From: Enterococcus lacertideformus
Lineage (GTDB): Bacteria > Bacillota > Bacilli > Lactobacillales > Enterococcaceae
Length of the DNA: 64,000 nt
Direction: 5' to 3'
NCBI GenBank assembly: GCA_015680865.1
Contig: JADAKE010000010.1
Location: forward strand, 116,704-180,703
Positions 43,824 through 54,225 of the stretch are shown in pieces. The notes below the pieces were generated by a model, which had not been told where the DNA came from, did not search any database, and was given only the letters and a program-made list of their open reading frames with translations. Made by a program: the position numbers and the translations under genes. The stretch's first letter is position 1, and each line of letters opens with the position of its first letter.

Positions 43824-44396
43824 ATGGCAAGAAAAAAGACGATCACGAAGGATCAGATTTTAGCAGCTGCTTTTGAAGTAGCAACCACGGAGGGATTTGC
43901 AAAGTTTACAGCTAGAAACATTGCAAATAAAATGAATTGTTCAACACAACCGATATACTTAGAATTTAAAAACATGGATGAATTGAAACAAGCATTATTT
44001 GTTCAAATCTATGATTACTTAAAATATGAAGTTTTCCCAGTTGTACATACAGGTAATACAATTATCTATTTAGCTTTTAACTACATCAATTTCGCGAAGC
44101 GAGAGAAGAAATTATATAGCTCTCTCTATTTAGAAGAATATGGTGGAGGAAGTGATATGCAGAATTTTTCTTATAATTATTTCTTTGAAATGGTTAAAAA
44201 GGACCCAGAGTACGCAGAGCTCTCCACTGAGCAAATCAATTCCTTGCATAATACAACTTGGATTATTGCTACTGGCTTAGCCGCATTGATGTCATCAAAT
44301 ATCATCCATCCTACAAATGAGCAAATCGAAAAGATGATACAAGATAGCATTGATGCAACATTGAATCTAAAAAAAAAAACAGTAAAAGTAAATTAA
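43824..44396 (+). CDS. TetR/AcrR family transcriptional regulator
   Basis: A 190-residue regulator with an N-terminal helix-turn-helix (ITKDQILAAAFEVATTEGFA, then FTARNIANKMNCSTQPIYLE) and a helical ligand domain. AAGGAGAT precedes the ATG. It diverges from the M29 peptidase gene across 258 AT-rich bases, so that gene is a candidate target. Ligand unknown. The terminator at 44482 ends it. Confidence 0.8.
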   Translation: MARKKTITKDQILAAAFEVATTEGFAKFTARNIANKMNCSTQPIYLEFKNMDELKQALFVQIYDYLKYEVFPVVHTGNTIIYLAFNYINFAKREKKLYSSLYLEEYGGGSDMQNFSYNYFFEMVKKDPEYAELSTEQINSLHNTTWIIATGLAALMSSNIIHPTNEQIEKMIQDSIDATLNLKKKTVKVN

Positions 44397-44481
44397 TTTG
44401 TACTGACAACTGTAATAATTGATCATCTTATCCTGATATGTATACATTGAATGATTGAAATTAAATATATTTTTGAATAAT

Positions 44482-44527
44482 AAAAAGACACATCATGCTA
44501 CTTCTCTCCAGTATGATGTGTCTTTTT
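44482..44527. terminator. Intrinsic terminator after the TetR gene
   Basis: AAAAAGACACATCAT (44482-44496) pairs perfectly with ATGATGTGTCTTTTT (44513-44527). Confidence 0.85.
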
Positions 44528-44569
44528 ATAGATAAATTAATGAAGGAAAAGATCAGTTATTTCATAATG

Positions 44570-44616
44570 GGAGGCTGAAACAAACATTATGTGGACTATG
44601 GTGTTTGTTCTAAGCT
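44570..44616. repeat. Diverged member of the hairpin family next to the flavodoxin gene
   Basis: GGAGGCTGAAACAAACA ... TGTTTGTTCTAAGCTCC keeps the outer GAGGCT/AGCTCC and ACAAACA/TGTTTGT (44580-44586, 44602-44608) pairs, but the inner arm differs. It lies at the 3' end of the leftward flavodoxin gene and probably terminates it. Confidence 0.6.
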
Positions 44617-44626
44617 CCTGGAAACA

Positions 44627-45067
44627 TTATAATTTTGAAACGAGCTCTTTTGCGAATGCTTCAAGTTTTTCAATATCTTCTTCTTCTGCGTTTAAATCAA
44701 CTTTGACGTTTTCCGTACCTTTGATTGCACCAGTTTTTGCAAATGCGCCATCAAAGTCATCAACTGATTTACAAAATTCATCGTAAAAAGTATCTCCTGA
44801 ACCACAAACACCATAGATTTTTCCGGACAAGTCAAGCTCTTGTAACTCTTCATATAAGTCTACGATCTCATCTGGTAGATCACCATCATCGTATGTATAA
44901 GTTGCAACTACGCAAATATCTGCTTCTTCGAATTCATCTGCATCTACTTGGGTACACTCATTGATTTCAACGTCTATATCCAAATTTTCAAAAGCTTCTG
45001 CGACGATATCGGCAATTTCCTCTGTGTTGCCAGTCATACTTGCATAAACAATTTTTGCTAAAGCCAT
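44627..45067 (-). CDS. Flavodoxin
   Basis: A 146-residue FMN-binding electron carrier. The phosphate loop is ASMTGNTEEIADIVAEAF at the N-terminus; the FMN-ring loops are ATYTYDDGDLPDE and CGSGDTFYDEFCKSVDDFD. Strongly acidic, as usual. AGGAGGC precedes the ATG at 45067. It lies just before map and the YihY gene, as upstream of epa in E. faecalis. Confidence 0.92.
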   Translation of the reverse strand: MALAKIVYASMTGNTEEIADIVAEAFENLDIDVEINECTQVDADEFEEADICVVATYTYDDGDLPDEIVDLYEELQELDLSGKIYGVCGSGDTFYDEFCKSVDDFDGAFAKTGAIKGTENVKVDLNAEEEDIEKLEAFAKELVSKL

Positions 45068-45171
45068 GGGTTGCCTCCTACTTTATTAATAAATAATAGT
45101 TTAACCATTACAAATTATACCAAAATCATCTATAAAAGAAAACAAGTCATATTCAATAATGATAATCAGAT

Positions 45172-45201
45172 TTGGCTAAATATCAATCACTATGGTAAAA
45201 T
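45172..45201 (+). promoter_or_regulatory. Promoter of map
   Basis: TTGGCT (45172-45177), an 18-base spacer and TAAAAT (45196-45201) preceded by TGG, an extended -10. Confidence 0.55.
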
Positions 45202-45231
45202 GGGAGAGATTTGTAAAAAGGAGACGAGAAC

Positions 45232-45996
45232 ATGATTACATTAAAATCAGCACGAGAAATTGAGACCATGGCTGAATCAGGAGCATTGTTAGCGGATGTA
45301 CATAAAAATCTGCGTGATTTTATCAAGCCGGGCGTGACAAGTTGGGATATAGAAGTATTTGTACGTAAATATATCGAAAGTCATGGAGGTATTGCGGCAC
45401 AAATCGGATTTGAAGGATATGAATATGCAACATGTATTAGTATAAATGATGAAATTTGTCATGGTTTCCCACGGAAAAAACCACTAAAAAACGGTGATTT
45501 AGTCAAAGTGGATATGTGTATCGACTTAAAGGGAGGGATCTCTGACTCTTGTTGGGCCTATGTTGTTGGGGAATCAACACCTGAAATCGATCATTTAATG
45601 GAAGTGACGAAAAAAGCATTGTATTTAGGAATTGAGCAAGCTCAAGTTGGTAATCGTATTGGTGATATCGGTCATGCGATTCAAAGCTATGTTGAAGGTG
45701 AAAAATTAGCTGTTGTTCGTGATTTTATTGGTCATGGTGTTGGCCCTACGATTCATGAAGAACCTGCAGTTCCTCATTATGGAGAGGCAGGAAAAGGCCT
45801 ACGTTTAAAAGAAGTGATGGTTATTACCATTGAACCAATGGTAAATACTGGAACTTGGCAAATGAAAATGGATCCAAATGGTTGGACAGCTTATACAAGA
45901 GATGGTGGCTTATCTTGTCAATATGAGCATACCCTTGCCATTACGAAAGATGGTCCAAAGATTTTAACTTCTCAAGGTGAAGAAGGAACATACTGA
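45232..45996 (+). CDS. map: Type I methionine aminopeptidase
   Basis: A 254-residue M24 enzyme removing the initiator Met from nascent proteins. Metal ligands are visible: D in LVKVDMCIDLKGGISDS (two Asp), His in VVRDFIGHGVGPTIHEEP, Glu in ITIEPMVNTG and Glu in SCQYEHTLAIT. AAAGGAGACG precedes the ATG. Orthologous position upstream of the YihY gene and epa. Confidence 0.96.
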   Translation: MITLKSAREIETMAESGALLADVHKNLRDFIKPGVTSWDIEVFVRKYIESHGGIAAQIGFEGYEYATCISINDEICHGFPRKKPLKNGDLVKVDMCIDLKGGISDSCWAYVVGESTPEIDHLMEVTKKALYLGIEQAQVGNRIGDIGHAIQSYVEGEKLAVVRDFIGHGVGPTIHEEPAVPHYGEAGKGLRLKEVMVITIEPMVNTGTWQMKMDPNGWTAYTRDGGLSCQYEHTLAITKDGPKILTSQGEEGTY

Positions 45997-46033
45997 GACG
46001 ATTAACAGATAAATGAATATATAGGAGAATGTT

Positions 46034-46957
46034 ATGAATTTATTAGGGAAAATAAAGCAAAACAAAAATTTGATGCGTTTTATCGTAACTACGCAAAAAC
46101 GTATAGTGGACTCTGAGATGGGCACCACTTCAGTTGTTGTGGCTTATTACCTATTGTTGTCTTTATTTCCCCTAATCATTGCATTCGGTAATATTTTACC
46201 GTTTCTCCACATTGATCAAGAAACAGTATTGACCTATGTCCGCCAAGTAATACCCGAAACAATCTATCAGTTTATCGGTCCGGCGATTAAAAATTTGTTG
46301 ACACAAAGTTCTGGTAGTTTGTTATCAGTCTCTGCTTTAGCAGCTTTGTGGTCGGCGAGTCAAAGTATTAACGCCTTACAAATAGCGATGAATAAAGCCT
46401 ATGGTGTTGAAAATAGAAAGAATTTTTTTATTGTTCGCTTTTTTTCATTAGTGGTGATTCTACTTTTTATGTTTGCGATTAATGGCGTGACGATCGTTTT
46501 AGGTTTAGGACAATTGATTCTAGAAGCTATACAGCCAATCTTTAAATTTTCAGGAAATGTGATCATTCAATTCCAAGCCTTAAAGTGGCCCATTACATTA
46601 GTTGTTTTATTCATTATCATGTTTTTGATTTATTTAATCGTTCCGAATGCGCAATTAAAATTAAAAGCAGTGATTCCGGGTACGATATTTGCTACTATTG
46701 GTTGGATGTTGTTATCACAAGTATTCGGAATTTACGCAAAATATTTTGCAACTAGGGTTAGTGGGTATCAAATTATAGGAAGTTTTATCGTATTAATGTT
46801 GTGGCTCAACTTTGCAGCAACAATTATCATACTTGGTGGAATTATCAATGCTGTTGTGCAAGAATACATAACAGGTAATGAAATAAAGAAAAGACACGAT
46901 CCTACGAATAAGTGGTTGACTCGCTTAAAAACTAAAATTTCTCATAAAAAAAATTAG
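46034..46957 (+). CDS. YihY/BrkB family inner membrane protein
   Basis: A 307-residue protein with about six membrane helices. Family blocks: EMGTTSVVVAYYLLLSLFPL, SVSALAALWSASQSINALQI and IIGSFIVLMLWLNFAATIII. Formerly annotated as ribonuclease BN, which is not supported for this family; the actual function is unknown. TAGGAGAAT precedes the ATG. It lies 37 bases after map and upstream of epaA. Confidence 0.88.
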   Translation: MNLLGKIKQNKNLMRFIVTTQKRIVDSEMGTTSVVVAYYLLLSLFPLIIAFGNILPFLHIDQETVLTYVRQVIPETIYQFIGPAIKNLLTQSSGSLLSVSALAALWSASQSINALQIAMNKAYGVENRKNFFIVRFFSLVVILLFMFAINGVTIVLGLGQLILEAIQPIFKFSGNVIIQFQALKWPITLVVLFIIMFLIYLIVPNAQLKLKAVIPGTIFATIGWMLLSQVFGIYAKYFATRVSGYQIIGSFIVLMLWLNFAATIIILGGIINAVVQEYITGNEIKKRHDPTNKWLTRLKTKISHKKN

Positions 46958-46972
46958 AAATAAGAGTTCTTA

Positions 46973-47000
46973 TTGTAAAATAAAGTAGGTGTTTTATAAT
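46973..47000 (+). promoter_or_regulatory. Promoter of the epa locus
   Basis: TTGTAA (46973-46978), a 16-base spacer and TATAAT (46995-47000), 35 bases before epaA. Confidence 0.6.
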
Positions 47001-47034
47001 ATTTTCAAACTCTTAAATTAAAGTAGGTGCCGAT

Positions 47035-48165
47035 ATGCTTGTTTCATTTAGTATGGTTGTCAGATTTTTTTCAACGATATTGTTATCTTTGATATTAACT
47101 CCGATATTTAAAATTATTTCTGTGCAAACTGGAATGGTGGATAAACCGAACGAACGGCGGATTAACAAGATACCAATGCCTTCTGCTGGTGGCTTACCCA
47201 TCTTTATTTCGTTTATGGTCTCGACATTATTGTTTTTTCGAGAAATCATTCCAAAATTTTATATTGTGCCTATTTTGTTAGCTGCTTCAATGATTATTTT
47301 GACAGGTGTATTAGATGATAAATTTGAGTTGACACCAAAGCAAAAAACTGTAGGGATCTTATTGGCATCTTTAATTATTTATTTTGTTGCAGATATCCAT
47401 ATTGATTCAGTCACATTGCCATTCTTTGGGTACATTGAATTAGGGTGGCTTAGTTTTCCAGTGACGATTTTTTGGATTTTTGGTATCACCAGTGCAGTCA
47501 ATTTAATTGATGGACTTGACGGCTTAGCTACAGGCATCTCATTGATTGGTTTGATCACGATTGGGATCATCGGCTACTTTTTTTTACATGCTTCCACGGT
47601 TTACATACCAATCGTCATTTTTTGTTTGGTAGCAAGCATTATTGGATTTTTTCCTTATAACTTTTATCCTGCTAAAATTTATTTAGGAGATACTGGCGCT
47701 TTGTTTTTAGGGTTTATGATGGCTGTCCTTTCCTTGCAGGGATTAAAGAATGTGACTTTTGTTTCTTCTATTTCTTTATTAATCGTGATGGGAGTACCAT
47801 TAACGGACACATTTTTTGCTATCGTTCGCAGAAAGGCCAATCGTGTTTCCTTTTCTACAGCAGATAAAAAACACTTGCATCATCGCTTATTGAGTTTAGG
47901 TTTTACACATAAAGGCGCAGTTTTAACGATTTACGCGATGGCGTTGATGTTCTCATTTACAGCGATGATTATGAATTATACCGGACACATTGGATCAATC
48001 GTTTTGATTGTTTCGATGCTTTTCGCCGCTATTTTATTATTTGAGTTAATCGGTTTGATCAATGAAAAACATCAATATATACTTAAAACCTTACGCTTTT
48101 TAGGAAATAAAGAATATCGGACGCAAGTTATACAGAAATATAAGAAGAAATGGACTAGACATTAA
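47035..48165 (+). CDS. epaA: EpaA: undecaprenyl-phosphate GlcNAc-1-phosphate transferase (TagO/WecA type)
   Basis: A 376-residue polytopic enzyme of the MraY/WecA family that primes a lipid carrier with GlcNAc-phosphate for surface polysaccharide synthesis. Motifs: PSAGGLPIFISF, GVLDDKFELTPKQK, SAVNLIDGLDGLATG, YLGDTGALFLGF and the His-rich KKHLHHRLLSLGF. TAGGTG precedes the ATG. The following gene overlaps its stop by one base, and the order after it matches epaBCDEFGH of enterococci. Confidence 0.9.
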   Translation: MLVSFSMVVRFFSTILLSLILTPIFKIISVQTGMVDKPNERRINKIPMPSAGGLPIFISFMVSTLLFFREIIPKFYIVPILLAASMIILTGVLDDKFELTPKQKTVGILLASLIIYFVADIHIDSVTLPFFGYIELGWLSFPVTIFWIFGITSAVNLIDGLDGLATGISLIGLITIGIIGYFFLHASTVYIPIVIFCLVASIIGFFPYNFYPAKIYLGDTGALFLGFMMAVLSLQGLKNVTFVSSISLLIVMGVPLTDTFFAIVRRKANRVSFSTADKKHLHHRLLSLGFTHKGAVLTIYAMALMFSFTAMIMNYTGHIGSIVLIVSMLFAAILLFELIGLINEKHQYILKTLRFLGNKEYRTQVIQKYKKKWTRH

Positions 48166-48965
48166 TGAAAAAAAATCAAGAACAGCCGATTTTAATCAGT
48201 ATTGTAACAGCAAATAGTCAGAAGATTTTTCAAACATTAGACACACTTATCGCAAGTATAAATGATCAACCCTCTATTAAAATTTTGCTTTTCGATAATG
48301 ACTCAACAGTTGAATATCAAAAACGTTTGCAAGCATATTCAGATTATTCTTTTATAAGTGTTTATTTTAATCAAGAAAATAAAGGGTTTGGCTACGGGCA
48401 TAACTATAATCTATTGACAAGTACATCACCTTACGCAGTTATTTTTAATCCTGATGTTTTAGTAGATGAGCAAACAATCATTGATTTGGTTCATCTTTTA
48501 AAAGAGCATCCTGAGTGTGCGATGTTGGCTCCTAAAATATTTAACGAGGATGGTACAACACAACACTTGATCCGAGAAAAATTGGATGTTTTTGATTATA
48601 TGTTGCGTTTTATGCCATTTAGCTTTGTGAAACAACTATTTGCACGGCGTCTAGCAACATTTGAATGTCGTGACCTACCGGACACCACAAATAGTTATGT
48701 TCGTATGATTTCAGGTAGTTTTATGGTAGTAAATGTAAAAAAATTTAAAAAGGTCAAAGGTTTCGATAACCGATACTTTATGTATTTTGAAGACAACGAT
48801 CTTTGCTTAACATTTGAAAAAGCAGGAGATAAGCTTCTTTATACGCCAATTTATTCGATTATTCATTTATATGGAAAAGGTGCACATCGCAATTTTAAAC
48901 TTTTCCGAATATTCCTACATTCAATGATAAAATTTTTTAATAAATGGGGGTGGACATTCTTTTGA
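48165..48965 (+). CDS. epaB: EpaB: GT2 family rhamnosyltransferase-like protein
   Basis: A 266-residue GT-A glycosyltransferase. It starts ISIVTANSQKIFQTLDTLIA; the metal-site region is YAVIFNPDVLVDEQTI, and MISGSFMVVNVKKFKKVKGF with FMYFEDNDLCL is typical of dTDP-rhamnosyl transferases of this family. It probably adds rhamnose early in the rhamnan backbone on the cytoplasmic face of the membrane. Overlaps epaA (TAATG) and epaC (TGATG) by one base each. Confidence 0.82.
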   Translation: MKKNQEQPILISIVTANSQKIFQTLDTLIASINDQPSIKILLFDNDSTVEYQKRLQAYSDYSFISVYFNQENKGFGYGHNYNLLTSTSPYAVIFNPDVLVDEQTIIDLVHLLKEHPECAMLAPKIFNEDGTTQHLIREKLDVFDYMLRFMPFSFVKQLFARRLATFECRDLPDTTNSYVRMISGSFMVVNVKKFKKVKGFDNRYFMYFEDNDLCLTFEKAGDKLLYTPIYSIIHLYGKGAHRNFKLFRIFLHSMIKFFNKWGWTFF

Positions 48966-49795
48966 TGACACCCAAAATATTAGTAGTTGTCGTTTTGTAC
49001 GAACAGCCCTTTAGTCAATCTCCCTCTTTTGAAATGCTTGTGAATGCTGTAGATGAGGGGAAAATCCAACTTGTATTATATGACAATAGTCCAATAATGC
49101 AAGAAGATCCTTTTCTTAGAGACTTAAATGAGAATGAAAATGTTCTCTATTACCATAATTCAGAAAATCCTGGTCTAACTACTGCATATAATTATGCACT
49201 GGCTTGTGCTCAACGAAGTATTCGCTATTTTATTATGCTTGATCAGGATAGTCAGTTGACCCAGTCATATTTTGATACGATTTTATCAATAAATTGGACG
49301 GAAGAATTGGTGGCAGCTGTTCCTATGGTTTATGATAAAGGTAAGCAGCTTTCTCCGGTTTATGCTGATCATTACATCAATCGTCAAATAGAAAAGATTG
49401 ATCGATCACAGATAACTTCAAGTCGAGTCATGGCGATTAACTCTGGTACTATTCTTTCTATAGATTTTTTAAAAGCTCTGGGCGGATTTAATTTAGATTT
49501 TCCCCTTGATTTTTTAGATCACTGGATCTTTTGGTCTATTTTCGAGTCTAAAAAATCAGTTTTTATTTTATCTGAAAAAATGGAACATGATCTTTCGGTT
49601 CTTGATTATAAAAAAGTCTCTGTATCAAGATACCAGTCGATTCTAAAAGCAGAAAATCATTTTTATAAAAACTATGATAGAAAAATGCTACCAAAACACC
49701 GTAAACAATTATTGTTACGTACAGTAAAACAATTTTTAATGGTTAAAAATCGTAAAATATGGCGTTTGACTTTACGATCATTTGCTGAAATTTGA
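48965..49795 (+). CDS. epaC: EpaC: GT2 family glycosyltransferase
   Basis: A 276-residue rhamnosyltransferase-like enzyme: KILVVVVLYEQPFSQSPSFE, FIMLDQDSQLTQSYFDTIL (metal site DQDS) and the later LGGFNLDFPLDFLDHWIFW. I chose the ATG at 48965, which overlaps the epaB stop and follows GGGGGTGG; an ATG at 48944 would overlap epaB further. Acceptor and linkage are not evident. The stop is 13 bases before the GTG of the next gene. Confidence 0.8.
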   Translation: MTPKILVVVVLYEQPFSQSPSFEMLVNAVDEGKIQLVLYDNSPIMQEDPFLRDLNENENVLYYHNSENPGLTTAYNYALACAQRSIRYFIMLDQDSQLTQSYFDTILSINWTEELVAAVPMVYDKGKQLSPVYADHYINRQIEKIDRSQITSSRVMAINSGTILSIDFLKALGGFNLDFPLDFLDHWIFWSIFESKKSVFILSEKMEHDLSVLDYKKVSVSRYQSILKAENHFYKNYDRKMLPKHRKQLLLRTVKQFLMVKNRKIWRLTLRSFAEI

Positions 49796-49808
49796 AGGAT
49801 GTGAATTT

Positions 49809-50525
49809 GTGCGATCAGTTTGTATGGCTACCTTTAATGGAGGTAGATATTTAAGAGAACAAGTAGAGAGTATTTTAAAACAACTTTCAATGGAAGATGA
49901 ATTAATTATTTCAGATGATGGTTCAGTTGACGAGACATGTAAAATAATCAGAGATTATGCATATAAGGATAATAGAATAAAGTTTACTGAAGGACCAAAG
50001 CAAGGATTGATTGCAAATTTCTGCCATGCGATCCAACAAACAAGAGGGGAAATCATCTTTTTAGCAGACCAAGATGACATTTGGTTGCCTGACAAAGTAG
50101 CTAAAATAACGTCTTATTTTGAATCGCACCCTCAACAGTTAGTAGTGGTCAGTGATTTAGTGATTGTAGATAGTCAACTTAATGAGATCCATCCTTCTTA
50201 TTTTAAATATCGTCATTCTCGAGAAGGTTGGCTCAACAATTTGATTCGTAGTCATTATATCGGAGCAGGAATGGCTTTTCGTGCTTCGTTAAAAGAAAAA
50301 ATCTTACCTATTCCTACGGAAGTACCGATGCACGATATGTGGATTGGTATGCTTGGAGGGAAGTACGTTGGTTTTATTCGTGAACCATTGACTCTTTATC
50401 GCAGACACGATTTTAACTCCAGTGAGATTAAAACACATTCTAAATTAAGACAAAAAATCACTTGGAGAGTCCATCTGATCAAAGCACTTGTGAAAAGAAA
50501 ATGGAGAGACGTTCCTAAAAGATAG
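49809..50525 (+). CDS. epaD: EpaD: GT2 family glycosyltransferase
   Basis: A 238-residue GT2 enzyme: VCMATFNGGRYLREQVESIL, ELIISDDGSVDETCKIIRDY and IIFLADQDDIWLPDKV (DxD-type metal site DQDD). RgpB/WaaG-like enzymes of this class add sugars to rhamnose polymers. I chose the GTG at 49809 because GAAGGA lies 8 bases upstream; an ATG at 49782 overlaps epaC and lacks a ribosome site. Confidence 0.8.
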   Translation: MRSVCMATFNGGRYLREQVESILKQLSMEDELIISDDGSVDETCKIIRDYAYKDNRIKFTEGPKQGLIANFCHAIQQTRGEIIFLADQDDIWLPDKVAKITSYFESHPQQLVVVSDLVIVDSQLNEIHPSYFKYRHSREGWLNNLIRSHYIGAGMAFRASLKEKILPIPTEVPMHDMWIGMLGGKYVGFIREPLTLYRRHDFNSSEIKTHSKLRQKITWRVHLIKALVKRKWRDVPKR

Positions 50526-50544
50526 TTAAATCGTCAATAATTTC

Positions 50545-50573
50545 ATGACAAATAACACGTTTGATGAGATAAT
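50545..50573 (+). promoter_or_regulatory. Possible promoter for epaEFG
   Basis: ATGACA (50545-50550), a 17-base spacer and GATAAT (50568-50573) lie in the 90-base gap before epaE; each hexamer matches consensus at five of six positions. Confidence 0.5.
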
Positions 50574-50615
50574 AACAAAGTAAATTTGAAAAAATCAAAA
50601 GGAGAATTTTTATTC

Positions 50616-51482
50616 ATGAAGGGAATTATTCTTGCTGGGGGAAGCGGCACGCGCTTGTACCCTTTGACTAAGGCAACATCCAAACAATTGATGCCAATTT
50701 ATGATAAACCAATGATCTATTACCCAATGTCTACATTAATGTTGGCAGGGATCAAAGAGATATTAATCATTTCAACTCCTCAAGATACACCTCGATTTAA
50801 AGAGCTATTTGGTAATGGAGAAGAACTAGGTTTACAAATTGAGTATGCAGTACAAGAAAGCCCCGACGGATTAGCTCAAGCATTTATCATTGGTGAGGAA
50901 TTCATCGGTGAAGATAGTGTTTGTCTTGTCTTAGGAGATAATATCTATTATGGTGGCGGATTGTCCCACATGCTGCAACGTGCTGCTTCAAAGGAAAGCG
51001 GCGCAACTGTTTTTGGCTACCATGTCAATGATCCTGAACGTTTTGGTGTTGTAGAGTTTGATGACAATATGCAGGCATTATCAATCGAAGAAAAACCTAC
51101 GACTCCAAAATCAAATTATGCTGTCACTGGCTTGTATTTTTATGATAATGATGTTATATCCATTGCAAAAAATATAAAGCCATCGGAACGTGGGGAATTA
51201 GAAATCACCGATGTAAACAAAGCCTATCTAGAAAAAGGCAATCTTTCTGTAGAATTGATGGGACGTGGATTTGCATGGTTAGATACTGGAACCCATGAAT
51301 CTTTGTTAGAAGCATCAACATTCATCGAAACAATTGAAAAAAGACAAAATCTTAAAGTTGCCTGCTTAGAAGAAATTGCTTATCGAATGGGTTATATTGA
51401 TAAAGAACAATTACTAGCACTAGCTCAACCATTGAAAAAAAATCAATATGGTCAATATCTTTTAATGTTGGCTGCTGAATAA
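50616..51482 (+). CDS. epaE: EpaE/RmlA: glucose-1-phosphate thymidylyltransferase
   Basis: A 288-residue nucleotidyltransferase making dTDP-glucose, step one of dTDP-L-rhamnose synthesis. Motifs: [34 protein letters not shown] [30 protein letters not shown], and [19 protein letters not shown] chose the ATG at 50616 because AAAGGAGA lies 10 bases upstream; the earlier in-frame start would place the ribosome site inside the gene. Confidence 0.96.
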   Translation: MKGIILAGGSGTRLYPLTKATSKQLMPIYDKPMIYYPMSTLMLAGIKEILIISTPQDTPRFKELFGNGEELGLQIEYAVQESPDGLAQAFIIGEEFIGEDSVCLVLGDNIYYGGGLSHMLQRAASKESGATVFGYHVNDPERFGVVEFDDNMQALSIEEKPTTPKSNYAVTGLYFYDNDVISIAKNIKPSERGELEITDVNKAYLEKGNLSVELMGRGFAWLDTGTHESLLEASTFIETIEKRQNLKVACLEEIAYRMGYIDKEQLLALAQPLKKNQYGQYLLMLAAE

Positions 51483-51496
51483 GGGAGTTTTAAGGA

Positions 51497-53121
<1,625 letters not shown>

Positions 53122-53259
53122 TCCATCGTAGTATTAGTTAGGTTTTGTTAGCTATGAATAATTCTTAAGGATCCTTCAAGTTTTAGGTGATCAAGATGAA
53201 AAGAACGAAAGAAACATATGCTAGGACAAAAAGTAGCTAGTTAGCTTATTGGCTGTTGT

Positions 53260-53296
53260 AAGGGGACCTGTGACAAATGTTGCAGACCCTTTTTTA
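53260..53296 (+). terminator. Weak terminator-like hairpin between epaG and epaH
   Basis: AAGGG (53260-53264) pairs with CCCTT (53287-53291), with an inner CTG/CAG pair, followed by T. The surrounding 199-base gap has no gene. It may attenuate transcription into epaH. Confidence 0.4.
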
Positions 53297-53320
53297 AAAC
53301 GAAAAAGAGGAGTGATCAGA

Positions 53321-54163
53321 ATGATCTTACTAACAGGAGGAAATGGTCAGCTTGGAACAGAGTTACGACATTTATTAGATGAAAAAAAATTGTCTTACGT
53401 ATCAACGGATGCTGCAGAGTTAGATATTACTGACGCAGACAAAACAATGGCATACATTACTGAATTGAAGCCAGAAATCATTTTTCATTGTGCGGCTTAT
53501 ACAGCGGTTGATAAAGCGGAAGATGAAGGAAAAGAGTTGGATGAAAAAATCAATGTAGACGGGACAAAAAATGTGGCCTTAGCAGCAAAAGCAGTTGATG
53601 CAAAACTAGTATATATTAGTACCGACTACGTATTTGATGGTAAAAAGAAAGAGGAAGAATACCACGAGGATGATCCGACAAATCCATTGAATGAATATGG
53701 TCGGACAAAATTATTGGGTGAGCAAATTGTTCAAGAAATTCTGCAAGAGTACTATATTATTCGTACGTCATGGGTATTTGGTATTTATGGCCATAACTTT
53801 GTTTTTACGATGCAACGTTTAGCAAAGACGCATGATCGCCTAACAGTTGTAAATGATCAATTTGGTCGACCAACCTGGACAAGAACACTAGCTGAATTTA
53901 TGGTTTACATGATTGAAAATCGGGTGCCATATGGCATTTATCAATTATCTAATAAAAATAGTTGTTCATGGTACGAATTTGCAAAAGAAATCTTAAAAGA
54001 TACCCATGTGGAGGTGGTACCAGTGACTTCTGAAGAATACCCACAAAAAGCAACTCGTCCACAATACTCTGTGATGAGTCTCAAAAAGGCAGAAGATTTA
54101 GGTTTTGTGATCCCTACATGGCAAGAGGCTTTAGAAAAAATGTTGGCAGCAGTAAAAGAATAA
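53321..54163 (+). CDS. epaH: EpaH/RmlD: dTDP-4-dehydrorhamnose reductase
   Basis: A 280-residue SDR enzyme for the last step of dTDP-L-rhamnose synthesis. NADPH loop: ILLTGGNGQLGTELRHLL; active site: YISTDYVFDG and NEYGRTKLLGEQ (Y-x-x-x-K); IIRTSWVFGIYGHNFVFTM is a family block. I chose the ATG at 53321 because AGAGGAGTG lies 8-16 bases upstream; the longer frame starts inside the preceding hairpin. Confidence 0.95.
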   Translation: MILLTGGNGQLGTELRHLLDEKKLSYVSTDAAELDITDADKTMAYITELKPEIIFHCAAYTAVDKAEDEGKELDEKINVDGTKNVALAAKAVDAKLVYISTDYVFDGKKKEEEYHEDDPTNPLNEYGRTKLLGEQIVQEILQEYYIIRTSWVFGIYGHNFVFTMQRLAKTHDRLTVVNDQFGRPTWTRTLAEFMVYMIENRVPYGIYQLSNKNSCSWYEFAKEILKDTHVEVVPVTSEEYPQKATRPQYSVMSLKKAEDLGFVIPTWQEALEKMLAAVKE

Positions 54164-54225
54164 AAAACAAATCAGTTTTTCCTTAGTAAGAATAAAAAGA
54201 TACAAATTAGAAATTGGAGAGTAAT